Positions 47,254-57,199 of a DNA stretch of 64,000 nucleotides are shown here, in pieces (position 1 is the first letter of the stretch; the number at the start of each line of letters is the position of its first letter). Source of the DNA: Adiantum capillus-veneris (Eukaryota; Streptophyta; Polypodiopsida; Polypodiales; Pteridaceae); assembly GCA_014529385.2 (NCBI GenBank), contig CM043971.1:57666709-57730708 (forward strand), read 5' to 3'. The translations under genes were made by a program, and so were the position numbers. The notes under the pieces were generated by a model. It saw nothing but the letters and a program-made list of their open reading frames with translations. It did no database searches and was not told where the DNA came from.

Positions 47254-48373
47254 ATGGCAGACCAGTTTTCAGATCCCGCTTCTATGAGTGTAGATGCATT
47301 CATGGGCTTCGTTACACAGATGACGCCTGCTTAGATGGCAGAGGCTTCTCAGTACTGGGTAGCCAGAGGCACGAGTACTACGCCTTTGGGATTCACACCC
47401 GAGGGTCCGACGCCTAGGGGAGGGACACCTATGGGGGGGGGGGGGGGACGCTTACGGGTACGATGCCTGCTTCTCCCATCACGGCCGCTTCGACACCTAG
47501 GGGTGGGGTAGAGGCGGGTACGTCCTCATCTCCGCAGCACAAGCGCACTCGCCGATATCGACGATCGTCAGGTGGAGGTGGTGGTTGCTGTGGAGGAAGG
47601 TCCACAGATGCTTCAACCCCTCCTCGCTCACGACCCCCATCCTACCCAGTCACACCTCTCGACACACCTCTTGGCACACCTCAGAAACCTTGGGGGGCAC
47701 ACGATCCTAGTGCCTCCAAGCTCTATACTGTACGGGCAGATGGTTCTGTTGACATGGATAGAGTTGGGAGTGAGATGAGACAACGGATTCGCCAGCTCGC
47801 GGAGCTGCAGTTTTTGACAAGCATTCTGACGTCCTGGGGTGAGCAGGATAAGGACAAAGTCAGTTACATAGTGGAGACCATCCTGAGAGAGTACCAGCCT
47901 GCTCCGGGTTCAAACGTTGTTCCGAGGAGGTGGATCAAGGATGTTGCACGGGACACCGTGAAACATCAACGAGATACAGCTCGGAAGGCTTTAAGGATCG
48001 GCTCGCCGAAGCCTTCGAGCATCCCACACGAGACGTGGCTGCAGAACAGGGAGGATGAGCGGATAGCGAACACGCGGTTCAGAAAGCAGCATGAGGCCCC
48101 GCTGATACGAGAAATGACCAGGGGGACATCTCATCTTGGCAGCGGAGGCTTCGACACCTTTCACTATGATTTTGTGAGTTTCTAATCCAATCTTAACTAT
48201 GGCGTTTTTTAAAACGCGATGAATCATGTATTCTTATTACTTTGATTTTTGTATAAACGCAGAATCTTGCGATGCATCGAGCCCCGACACGCCAGGAGGA
48301 GTCAGATGGATATCGCAGAGGTATCTATGAAGTATTGAATGATCTTGATGCTTCAGGAGAGCCTGTAGACTGA
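47254..48373 (+). CDS. Second CACTA gene (Ptta/TNPA-like, spliced)
   Basis: A likely 94-nt intron (47,151-47,244, GTAAGT...GCAG) lies before the ATG at 47,254. The start reads MADQFSDPASMSVDAFMGFV, with a TAG at 47,332 and a 17-nt G run (about 47,431-47,447) that moves the frame. The main frame (47,463 on) is Thr/Pro/Gly rich, then helical: RQRIRQLAELQFLTSILTSW, WIKDVARDTVKHQRDTARKA, ETWLQNREDERIANTRFRKQ and MTRGTSHLGSGGFDTFHYDF. An 89-nt intron (48,174-48,262, GTGAGT...CAG) leads to a last exon ending DASGEPVD. The R-x(n)-GS-G-F ending resembles plant transposase (Ptta/En/Spm) proteins that bind subterminal repeats. The identity is inferred from position and pattern. Confidence 0.6.
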
Positions 48374-48584
48374 GAAGCCTTACAGTCTCGGTAATCGCTT
48401 GAGGTGAGACGTTAATATGTGTGAGTTGATTTAATTAAGTAAGTATATGTAAAGTAATATCAATACTAATTTTGTGAGCTGTCCTATGCGTAGGTTGTGA
48501 CATCTAGTCATCAGTGGACTGGATTTCATATATATGCTTTGTGAGACACAAACACGCTTCTGTGTCTCTTTTTTGTATAGACAT

Positions 48585-48885
48585 ATATGGTTATGGTTAT
48601 TGTTCAGACAATTATTGTTTTCCTTATGGTTATGGTTATTGTCATTGTCATTGTATAGACATGGTTATTTCTCCTATTCTTGTATAGACATAGTTATGGT
48701 TCAGGTTTTGTTTATGGTTATGTTTAACTTTCTGGTTATGCTTATGGTTATTGTTAATTTTGTTTATGGTTATGGTTATCTGCATTATGGTTTTGATCAA
48801 AGTGGTTATAGCCGGTTATGGTTTTAAGTTATGGTTATGGTTCGTTATGGTTATGCTTTTAAGTTGGTACGGTTATGGTTTTGCA
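48585..48885 (+). repeat. TATGGT-rich degenerate repeat
   Basis: About 300 bp dominated by GGTTATGGTTATTG-like words, strand-biased for T and G. It lies between the second gene and the right terminal region of the CACTA. Confidence 0.8.
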
Positions 48886-49109
48886 CAAAGTTCATTTCAT
48901 TTCTTTCATTGGCCTTAAATCTCATGTGAGATCCTACATGGATAGCATGTAGGAGGCGTATACATGATATGGTTTTTTTTGAAAAGTTTATGTAAAAACG
49001 AAGGGAACTTTGCCGAAATTTCTGGAGGAGCACGGTTGATTTTGGTGCTGCTCGCTTTCTTGGGCAGAGGGCAGGAAGTCTGGTTGTGCACCTGTCCTCT
49101 GTCCAAGAT

Positions 49110-49354
49110 TTTTTTTTTCTGTTATGGTCGTCGATATATGTGTCTATATCTGTGTCTATACTTCCGTCGGAATCTGCGTCGCTATCTGTGTCTATAATTG
49201 CATCTATATCTACGTCGCTATCTGCTTTGCAAATAAAGCCTTTCCACGCGTATATCGACGCAGATTTCGACAGTTGCACAGGGACGCAGATAGCAACGCA
49301 GATATAGACGTTAAGCGTCGCTATATACGTCGATGACACCTTTTTTTTGTAGTG
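49110..49354. repeat. CACTA right subterminal repeats
   Basis: Multiple CGTCGATAT, GCGTCGCTAT, TATATCGACGC and ACGTCGATG words in both orientations, ending TTTTTTTTGTAGTG. Same core motif as the left end, with more divergence. Confidence 0.65.
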
Positions 49355-49357
49355 ATT

Positions 49358-49486
49358 TTGACACTATTTGACAATTTTGCGATTTCTTTTCATTTCAATG
49401 ATGACACAAGCCACATTGAATGAGCGGCGCAAGCCTCGTGAAAAAGACACTTGCATTTAATAAAAAAGTAATCGTTTTCAAGAACC
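49358..49486. mobile_element. Foldback element, right part (split by CACTA)
   Basis: Complement of the left arm: TTGACACTATTTGAC, TTTCATTTCAATGATGACAC, AAGCCACATTGAATGAGCGG, CCTCGTGAAAAAGACAC and TCGTTTTCAAG pair with 27,785-27,920. It continues the right arm that stops at 28,183. Confidence 0.75.
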
Positions 49487-49619
49487 ACTAAAAAGTTAGG
49501 TTTACTTTTCAAAGTATCTAGTTGTCCTTTTGGACGTACTCAATAAGTACAAAGGTATTTTATGAAAATTTTCTAGAGAGAGAAATAGAATTTCTTAGAA
49601 GGCCCTCCAAATGACCTCC

Positions 49620-49940
49620 AAAAACTTCTAGTGCAGTGGGAAAATTGGGAGATGGTCGCGAGACCTGTGGACCTGGGTAGGCTTGGGATCCTAAATCCTA
49701 GCACTCATTCGGAGGCTCCATGTGCCAAGTTTGTGGTAGCCCTGACTAAGCAAGATGAGGCTGCGGCTATCATGGCCAAGGATATGATGAATGACTCCAG
49801 AATACACTCCAAGGTGGTTAGTGCAAAGGGCTTGAGGTGCATGATAAGTTGATGGCCCCGTAATGCGCCATTCTAAAACTTGGGGCTATGGCAAGGGAGC
49901 TTATTCAAAACCCAGGGGACTCACTATGGAGTTGTGTATA
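49620..49940 (+). pseudogene. LINE reverse transcriptase C-terminal relic
   Basis: WENWEMVARPVDLGRLGILN then PSTHSEAPCAKFVVA resembles the W..V..P...GGLGI.NL region between RT and the C-terminal finger in plant LINEs. The remainder (to LGAMARELIQNPGDSLW in another frame) is damaged. Family assignment is uncertain; it may be LINE-B. Confidence 0.5.
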
Positions 49941-50199
49941 GTATCACGTGAGTGTAAGGAAGAGGGGTTTTTAATAGAGGTATCATAAGCGTATACAATA
50001 GGGGTAACCCCCACTTTTTTATTATATCTAACGTAAGTAGAAAGGGGGGGGGGGGGGCTTCAAATCTTGGAATTCCACTAAATAGGGACTAAATATGAAG
50101 GGCTCGTAATAGGAGACCTATCCCATAATCTACCCTTTCCAAGGCAGTTGATTTACCATTTGGCATTGGTGTGCTCTTGTGATTTGATATAGGAAAGTT

Positions 50200-50770
50200 A
50201 CACCGATAAATTGGATGGTGTGGCCTTTTGTCGACAAAATTCAACATGTATCTGCCTCGGTACACATCCTTCTTCTTTGCTCATCTTGTGTAGTGCCACA
50301 TGCCTTCAAGGTGCAAGAATAGGTGATTGCATCTGCAGAGATTCCCTCAATTTGCATCCGCTAGAAGTAGCTCAACATTTCTTGACTGCCCATGTTGTGT
50401 GTTCCACATGTAGGATATGAAGCTTATCGAGGACTTATTACGATCTGATAAGTGCATCACACTTGAGATACATAGTGACAAGCATGTTGTCTAAGTATGT
50501 GTTCTATTCAAGGAATCCACTAGCATGTAATATCTATATGTATCCCACAACCTTGTTTCTTCTTCACACAAATAATTTAAGTGAGCTCACAAAAATAAGA
50601 AGCTCTCTCTTACTTTTGACACGCCCAAGCACTTCTTGTGCTTTTTGAAGTAAACCACATTTGGCATAGATATCTACCAAGGCAGTGCTAAGCTGGACGT
50701 TTTTCAAAATACCAATACCTACCTACTAATATTATCGTGAATTCTCATGATCACATTAGCATCTTGCGTA
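50200..50770 (-). pseudogene. Pentatricopeptide repeat (PPR) protein pseudogene
   Basis: Minus strand reads IHDNISR, then GIGILKNVQLSTALVDIYAK and CGLLQKAQEVLGRV: the ...H..I...G....V.L..ALVDMYAKCG....A..VL signature of plant PLS-type PPR proteins. About 35 codons later a second repeat reads YLDNMLVTMYLKCDALI, two stops, then VLDKL. PPR proteins bind organelle RNA for editing or processing. Only about two repeats remain, with several stops and frameshifts and no start or C-terminal domain. It is the only host-gene-like relic in the window outside transposons, apart from the helicase piece. Confidence 0.75.
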
Positions 50771-50789
50771 TTGCCACATGATGCTCTGA

Positions 50790-51313
50790 TAGCCCTAGAG
50801 AATCATGGTAAAAAGTTACCTTGTCACCCTTGTTGTAGTGCAATGCAATGCTCTTAAAATAAAGTTATTTTTTAAAATGTAGAGAACCCACATATGGAAT
50901 TTAGAGGTAAATTAGACCCGATTTGAAGGTTTTTACACTTTTTCCACTTTCCAATTTAAATTTAAAATTTAATTTAAAAATCTAATTTTAAAGATAAATT
51001 TTAAAATTTGTTGGCGGAACGGAGGATTTTTTGGAGTAGCGACTCACTAGTTGGGCCCATACCACCGAGTTCCCAGTTGAGTGTGAAGTGAACCCTGCTA
51101 GGATTCGAATTTGTGCAAGACTCTGAACTACCACACAAGCAAAAATATTGCAAACATGCACAGATCTTGCAATGTTTGACGTAGATTGATGCAAGAGGAT
51201 GATGAATGTAGATGGCACAGTAGGTGGGTGTGCATGGTTGTCCTGCAATCATTGAAGTAGAAGGGTATAAAAGGCTCATGAACATTGTCACACGTACATT
51301 CTCCCCCCCCCCC

Positions 51314-51388
<75 letters not shown>

Positions 51389-52098
51389 GCTGTGCATCTG
51401 CCCTTTCCTTGCGAGAAGGAGCCTAGTATTGAATCAAAAAAATACAAAACAAGGAGGAGATATACCCCCCAAACATGTTCTGTGTGTTGGATCTAAAAGT
51501 ATGTAGTCCCCACTAGGTCTATTGGCCCCGCCTATACACGAAAAAGCCACCTTCCTTGCTTCAAATTGATTGATAGCTGCAAAGGATCATGTGTCAATGT
51601 AGTTGAGCATTGAGCATTTGGATGAGAACGGCATTTACACTAGACAATTTATTGCATTTGCCTTGTCTAGGTTTGTCCTAGCTCATGGGATGTGGTAGTG
51701 CTTTTAAGGGGCTTTGGCAAAACAAAGGGCAGAAATTATCCAATAATTGTTGTGGGAAAGCTCTTAACTCTTTATTTATGTTTTTTCTCCATGACCAAAA
51801 GGATTTTAAATTTTTATGGCTTTTCAAGATGCTTTTGGATTTCTCTTATTTTGTGAACACGTTTTGAATTTGATGACATGTCTCTTATAGACTCTATTTG
51901 TGAGTGAACTGTCTCTAATTCAAGTTTTTTTTTAATGAACTATTGCAGTCCTTCAACATTGTGTACGCGCATGGCTAGTAAGGGAGCCCTCAAATGCAAG
52001 GGTTATTCTACCATAGAGCTTCAACATGGTGTAGATATGGCAAGCAAGGCAATGACATTTTTTCTGCATCTGCCATGGTTAGCAAGCCTTATGCCACA
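50790..52098. other. Intergenic stretch hosting the copia insertion
   Basis: No gene recognised. Includes an AT-rich block at 50,930-51,010 and the CA tract listed separately. The last bases before the copia LTR are CCACA, the target duplication. Confidence 0.4.
51314..51385 (+). repeat. CA microsatellite
   Basis: About 70 bp of uninterrupted CA after a C run. Confidence 0.9.
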
Positions 52099-52325
52099 TG
52101 TTACCATATACATGTGGTAGTGATGTGTGTGAACACACTAGGACCGCCGGGGCATTTTTTCCCTCTTTGGGGGGTTTTTTCCCCCGTGCATTGTATATAC
52201 GCCCATCACTCTAGGGCTATCTATCTTTCCATTGCACACTAAGTAACACACTCTCTACCGTGTACCTTGAGCTTCCTTCGTCTTCTCCAAGCTGTGTGCA
52301 TTTCTCTGCAACCCTAATTCCAACA
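52099..52325 (+). repeat. Copia 5' LTR (227 bp)
   Basis: TGTTACCATATACATG ... CCTAATTCCAACA. Contains a TATA-like TTGTATATACG at about 52,190-52,201. Confidence 0.95.
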
Positions 52326-52327
52326 AT

Positions 52328-52339
52328 TGGTATCAGAGC
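52328..52339 (+). other. Primer binding site, initiator tRNA-Met
   Basis: TGGTATCAGAGC, complementary to the 3' end of plant initiator tRNA-Met, begins two bases after the 5' LTR. It primes minus-strand DNA synthesis. Confidence 0.95.
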
Positions 52340-52627
52340 AGGTTACGTCCTCCTGGGCTTAGTCGCCAGCTGCTCCAACACACGCCTGCTCACTTTCTCC
52401 GTTTACAATGAGGTTTGGCGAGCGTTTAGGCTCATTTCGGCCTCTGTTTCCACTATAGGCAGGTCTGCACAGGCAATTTCATCATTTTGTGTAGAATTTT
52501 TGTCAGTGCTATTTTTTGCATAACAGGTGCCTTACGGTCTTCTATGGTTTGTGCTATATAGCACGTGTTGTTCCCGCTCCGTTTCTTCTATTTTCGGGCA
52601 CTTTTCACATTAGGTGCAACATTTACC

Positions 52628-53540
52628 ATGGCTGACAACAACACAGATGTCTTCAAGATGTTTGCTACTGAGGACAGGTTGGATGGGGACAATTACCCTA
52701 TGTGGGCTTATATGATGCAACACGTTCTAACACGTTCTTGTGTCAAAGGGCGACTGGAATATTGTGCAGGGCATTGATGTACGTCCTGGTTTTGAGGATG
52801 TAGATGATGTTGAGGATGTTGCAAGTCTTGCTGTGCTACAAGGATTGTTGCTATTAGAGTTGTTTTTCCTACGGTAGAACAAGCTTGTTGGAATGTAAAG
52901 GATGCGCAAGCTCATGCATTGATTGCGTTGTCTGTGAAGCGCACGATTGTTCCTCACATCCGTTCAGCAAAATCTGCAAAACAGGCTTGGGATATTCTAG
53001 CAGGTCTTTATGCAAGCCGCAATGAGGCTAAAATTGCTTTGCTGCGTAAAGAGCTGGAGTCAAAGATTATGCATGAGGAAGATGATATGGACACTTTTCT
53101 TGCTGGTGTCAAGGATATCAATGAGCAACTTATTTCTGTAGGTGAAGTCATTTCAGACAGTTCCCTTGTGCAGACTGTTTTTGATGCCTTACCAGATTCT
53201 TACCAGACTTTTGCTTGTATTTGGAGACTTATGACCCAAGGAAATCCAAAAGTTGTCAAGTTTGATGCATTATAAACATTGCTATTGCAAGAGTCACTTT
53301 TCAGAAAAAACAGGACTAGACAGTGTGCAGTTGAACAGGCTTTTATTGCTTCTCAAAGAAAGGGTGGTAACAACAATGCAGCCACTTCTTATAGTTCTGT
53401 TGCTTCTGTTGGCAGCAATTCATCTGAAAATTCTGGTGATAAGGGTAAAAAGAAGATGCGTTGACATTATTGTAAAGCTAATGATCACTTGATTAAGCAG
53501 TGTCCTAAGTTGAAGGCCAAAGAGGCTAAGAAGAAAGAGG
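52628..53540 (+). pseudogene. Copia gag (broken)
   Basis: ATG at 52,628: MADNNTDVFKMFATEDRLDG, DNYPMWAYMMQHVL. A short duplication (AACACGTTCT) and frameshift follow near 52,720-52,760. From 52,916 it reads ALIALSVKRTIVPHIRSAKS, KQAWDILAGLYASRNEAKIA and LPDSYQTFACIWRLM, the copia gag (UBN2) pattern. TAA at 53,273 interrupts. At about 53,462 a TGA stands where the first Cys of the zinc knuckle belongs, followed by HYCKANDHLIKQC. Gag would form the particle; at least two stops and one frameshift prevent it. Confidence 0.9.
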
Positions 53541-55045
53541 GTGGTTCCACTGCAAATGCTGGTTCCACTACAAATGCATCCATTGTTGAGTCTTCTGTGA
53601 AAGGAGACTGTGTTGCTGATGTTGATGCAGAATGGGCTTTTAGTGTAGAGTGCTCTTACAATCTTGTTGTCCATGATGCATGCTTGTCAGTTGCTGCATA
53701 TTTACATGTGTGGTATTTTGATAGTGGTGCTACAAACCACATTAACTCACACCATGAATTTCTCACCTCTCTCGAGTCTGTCCCTCATGGGAATTCAGTC
53801 ACTTGTGCCAACAATGCCTCTTATCCGGTTCAGGGAGTTGGAAAGATTGTGCTTACTGCTACTAATGGCAATTCTTTCACACTTGTTGATGCACTTTATG
53901 TACCTGGGATCAGAAAGAATCTTTTGTCTATATCTGCACTTGCTAGACTTGGACTTGTAGTCAAATTTGTGGATGACAGAGGTACAGTTCATGATCTCAG
54001 TTTTGGTGATGAAATCGTTGCATCTGGGCTTTTGTGCCGTGGGCTGTATAAGCTCACTTTGTATGACAAGTGTGGATAAAATTTTGCAAATGCAGTTGCA
54101 GATTCAAGGGCTATTTCAGATGCAAAACTTTGGCATGCACATTTTGGTCATCTGAATTTTGCCAGTTTGTTGCGTTTGCAGAAATCTGATATGGTTGCAT
54201 CTTTGCTGCCTCTTGAAGCACCTGTCAAACATGTTTGTGAAGGCTGTATTTTGGGTAAGATGCAGCGTTCTAAGTTTCCAAAGGATGGTTCATCAGTCTG
54301 GGCCACATGCATGTTGCAGCTTGTGCATAGTGATGTTTGTGGGCCCATGCAAACTCCATCCTTGGGCAATTACCTTTACTTTGTGACTTTCATTGATGAT
54401 TACTCCAGGCAAGCATGGGTATTTCCGATTAAAGCAAAGTCTGAAGTTTTTATGTGCTTCAAACAATTTCTGGCTATGGCTGAAAATGTCTCGAAATGTG
54501 CTATGGGCACCCTCTGTTCCGATCGAGGGGGGGAGTGTATGTCTCATGAATTCAATGCATTTCTGGCTAGTCGTGGGATAAAACACCAATGTACAGTGCC
54601 TTATATAACTCAGCAAAATGGTGTTGCTGAGAGGAAAAACAGGTCACTTACGAAAATGGCACGATGTATGGTCAAAAGTCAAGCTTTGCCGCATTCTTTT
54701 TGGCTTGAGGCCATCATGTGTGCTACTTATGTACTAAACAGGTGTCCTACAAAAGCTTTGCAGTCTATTACTGCATGTGAAGCATGGCATGATAGAAAGC
54801 CTTCTATTGAGCACATGCGTGTTTTTGGTTGTTTGGCATATGCTTTGGTGCCACAAACACAGCACAAAAAATTGGATGATAAGGCTGTCAAATGTATTAT
54901 TGTTGGTTATAGTGCTAAAAGAAAAGGTTACAGGTTGTATCATCTGCAAACAAAATGTATTCTGGTTTCATGGGATGTAGTGTTTGTGGAAGATTATGTT
55001 CAGCCCTTGCTTGCATGTACTACAGACAATAATGTAAGCTCATAG
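53541..55045 (+). pseudogene. Copia protease and integrase
   Basis: WYFDSGATNHINSHHEF carries the protease Asp-Ser-Gly. DALYVPGIRKNLLSISALAR is the following conserved block. A TAA at about 54,077 ends that frame, although the gag-pre-integrase and HHCC region continues in another frame (KLWHAHFGHLNFASL, then HVCEGCILGKMQRS). The integrase core shows VHSDVCGPMQTPSLGNYLYF (Asp), LCSDRGGECMSHEFNAF (Asp) and QNGVAERKNRSLTKMARCM (Glu), then GYSAKRKGYRLYH and VVFVED. Only the stop between protease and integrase is clear; the integrase frame from 54,167 is intact to 55,045. RT is placed after integrase, as in copia. Confidence 0.92.
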
Positions 55046-55379
55046 GACATTTATGACACTTTGTTGCCTCTTTTCAGTGGTGGAAATATGGATGTAAGTT
55101 CCAAGGAGGAAAATGTACAGCCTATGGGAGTTTCTAAAAATGTTATAGATCAACCTATTACTGATGCAGATGTAGATGGTCTACTTGATGAGGAAAGGGC
55201 TGAAAATGAGCAGGCTAGAGGTATGCCAAAAATGGCCGGTGCACACTTTGCGTGACAGTAAATTGGATGCACTTTTGTCTAATTGAACTTGTTCAGGCTC
55301 TCTCCATGCATCTTATGCATCCAATTGTTATGATTTGATTGTGTCTAGCTTACATGATTTGAGGAACCTCCGTCTTTTG

Positions 55380-56850
55380 ATGAAGCACAACATTCAAAAA
55401 AATGGATGGCTGCCATGCAATCAGAATATGATGCACTTTTAGAAAATGACACATGGACTTTATGTGATTTGCCTCCTGGCAAAAAGGACATTGGTACAAA
55501 GTGGGTTTACAAGTTGAAACGCAAGCCGGATGGTGAGATCGATCACCATAAGGCTCGACTTGTTGCAAAAGGGTTATGCACAACAAAAAGGCATAGATTA
55601 TGAAGAGACCTTTGGTCCCACTTGTCGTATGACTACTGTGTGTTTTCTATGTGCATTGGCAGCTCATTTTGGTTGGGATATACATCAATCAGACATTGGT
55701 ACTGCTTTCTTGAATGGTAACATATTTGAGGAAGTTTATGTAACACAGCCTCGCGATTTTGTCAAGAAAGGACAAGAGGACAAAGTGTGCAAATGTAACA
55801 AGGCTTTGTATGGGTTGAAGCAATCTCCTCGTGCTTGGTATGAGAAATCTGACACTCATTTGGTCAAACAAGGCTCTTGTAACAGTCCAGTACAAAGCAC
55901 ATCGTATGTAAAGCATGAGGGTGATGTACTTCTCATTGTGGTTCTTTATATAGATAATTTGTTGATCATTGGACCTAATGAGAGACATATTTCTGAATTT
56001 AAGGCTGATTTGAATGCTACTTTCAAGATGAAAGAGTTGGGGCTGTTGCATCATTACTTGGGTATACAGTTTAAGCAGTGTGATGGTGGTATTGCCTTGT
56101 GTCAAAAAAGTAACATAGAGACAGTGCTATGTAAATTTGGACTTGAGGATTGAAAACCTATTTTCCACTCCCATGGAAACAGGTTTGAAGTTGACTCTAC
56201 ATGATGATGGCGATCCTGTTGATGTCACTCTTTACCAAACTACTGTTGGCTGCCTCATTTATGTATGCAACACGAGGCCAGATATTCAATTTGCAGTCTC
56301 ACAGGTCAGCAGATTTATGCATAGCCCAGGGTCTAAGCATTAGCAGGCTGTCAAGAGGGATTTTTGCTACCTCAGTGGTACTTTACATATTGACTTGTTT
56401 TATCCCAAGGGGGGATCATCGCCGCCAGATTTACATGCTTTTTGGTGGGCTGGTTGTTTTGACATGTGAGTGTCCACAAGTGGTTTTTGTTTCATGCTTG
56501 GTAGTTCATGTATATCATGATTGAGCAAGAAGCAACATATTGTGGCCACTTCGAGTTGTGAGGCTGAGTATAGGGCAGTCTTCACAGCTACGGTTGAGTG
56601 TGTGGCTCAGACGCCTTATGGCTGATTTGGGTGTTGGACATGACAGTGCCAACACTATCTACATTGACAATCAGAGCGCATTGGCAGTTGTGAGGAACCC
56701 AGTTTTTCATGCTCGCACAAAGCACATTGAGGTGCATTACCACTATGTCAGGGAGAGGCTCTCAGCAGGAGAGTTCAGCTTGGCTTATGTGCCAACACAG
56801 GACAACCTTGTAGATATTTTCACAAAGGCATTGTCTCGTGAGAAGTGAGA
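55380..56850 (+). pseudogene. Copia reverse transcriptase and RNase H
   Basis: WMAAMQSEYDALLENDTWTL starts RT. A frameshift near 55,575 separates HHKARLVAKG from YAQQKGIDYEETFGPT. SDIGTAFLNGNIFEEVYVTQ carries the first catalytic Asp. ALYGLKQSPRAWYE follows. The active-site motif reads VLYIDNLLIIG, with Asn in place of the second Asp. A second frameshift lies near 56,145, TAG at 56,341, and a third shift near 56,460. RNase H returns at about 56,540 with NTIYIDNQSALAVVRNPVFH, ARTKHIEVHYHYVRERL and LVDIFTKALSREK. The Asn change alone would be expected to abolish polymerisation. Confidence 0.9.
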
Positions 56851-56958
56851 AGCTTTCTGCAAAGCTTTGGGCTTACTTCCCTTTGTGGATTGATCATGTC
56901 CTCAAGGCATGGCACTTCCCTTTACTCATGTGTCAGCTCTCATTCACCACATCACTCC

Positions 56959-56968
56959 AGGGGGGATT
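56959..56968 (+). other. Copia polypurine tract
   Basis: AGGGGGGATT immediately upstream of the 3' LTR; primes plus-strand synthesis. Confidence 0.8.
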
Positions 56969-57194
56969 TGTTACCATATACATGTGGTAGTGATGTGTGT
57001 GAACACATTAGGACCGCCGAGGCATTTTTCCCTCTTTAGGAGGTTTTTTCCCCCGTGCATTGTATATACGCCCATCACTCTAGGGCTATCTATCTTTCCA
57101 TTGCACACTAAGTAACACACTCTCTATTGTGTGCCTTGAGCTTTCTTCTTCTTCTCCAAGATGTGTGCGTTTCTCTGCAACCCTAATTCCAACA
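56969..57194 (+). repeat. Copia 3' LTR (226 bp)
   Basis: TGTTACCATATACATG ... CCTAATTCCAACA, matching the 5' LTR with about 11 substitutions and one 1-bp indel by eye. Confidence 0.95.
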
Positions 57195-57199
57195 CCACA

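Larger units (their letters stand above)
52094..57199 (+). mobile_element. Complete but inactivated Ty1/copia element with target duplication
   Basis: LTRs at 52,099-52,325 and 56,969-57,194, flanked by CCACA at 52,094-52,098 and 57,195-57,199. Internal order: primer site, gag, protease, integrase, RT, RNase H, polypurine tract, as in copia. By eye the LTRs differ at about 11 bases and one indel over 226 bp (about 5%), so the insertion is not recent. Gag-pol carries several frameshifts and stops. Confidence 0.95.

Noticed and set aside
51001-51447. 148-codon minus frame across the CA tract
   Set aside because: Centre is a Cys-Val run from the CA repeat. Ends match no family.
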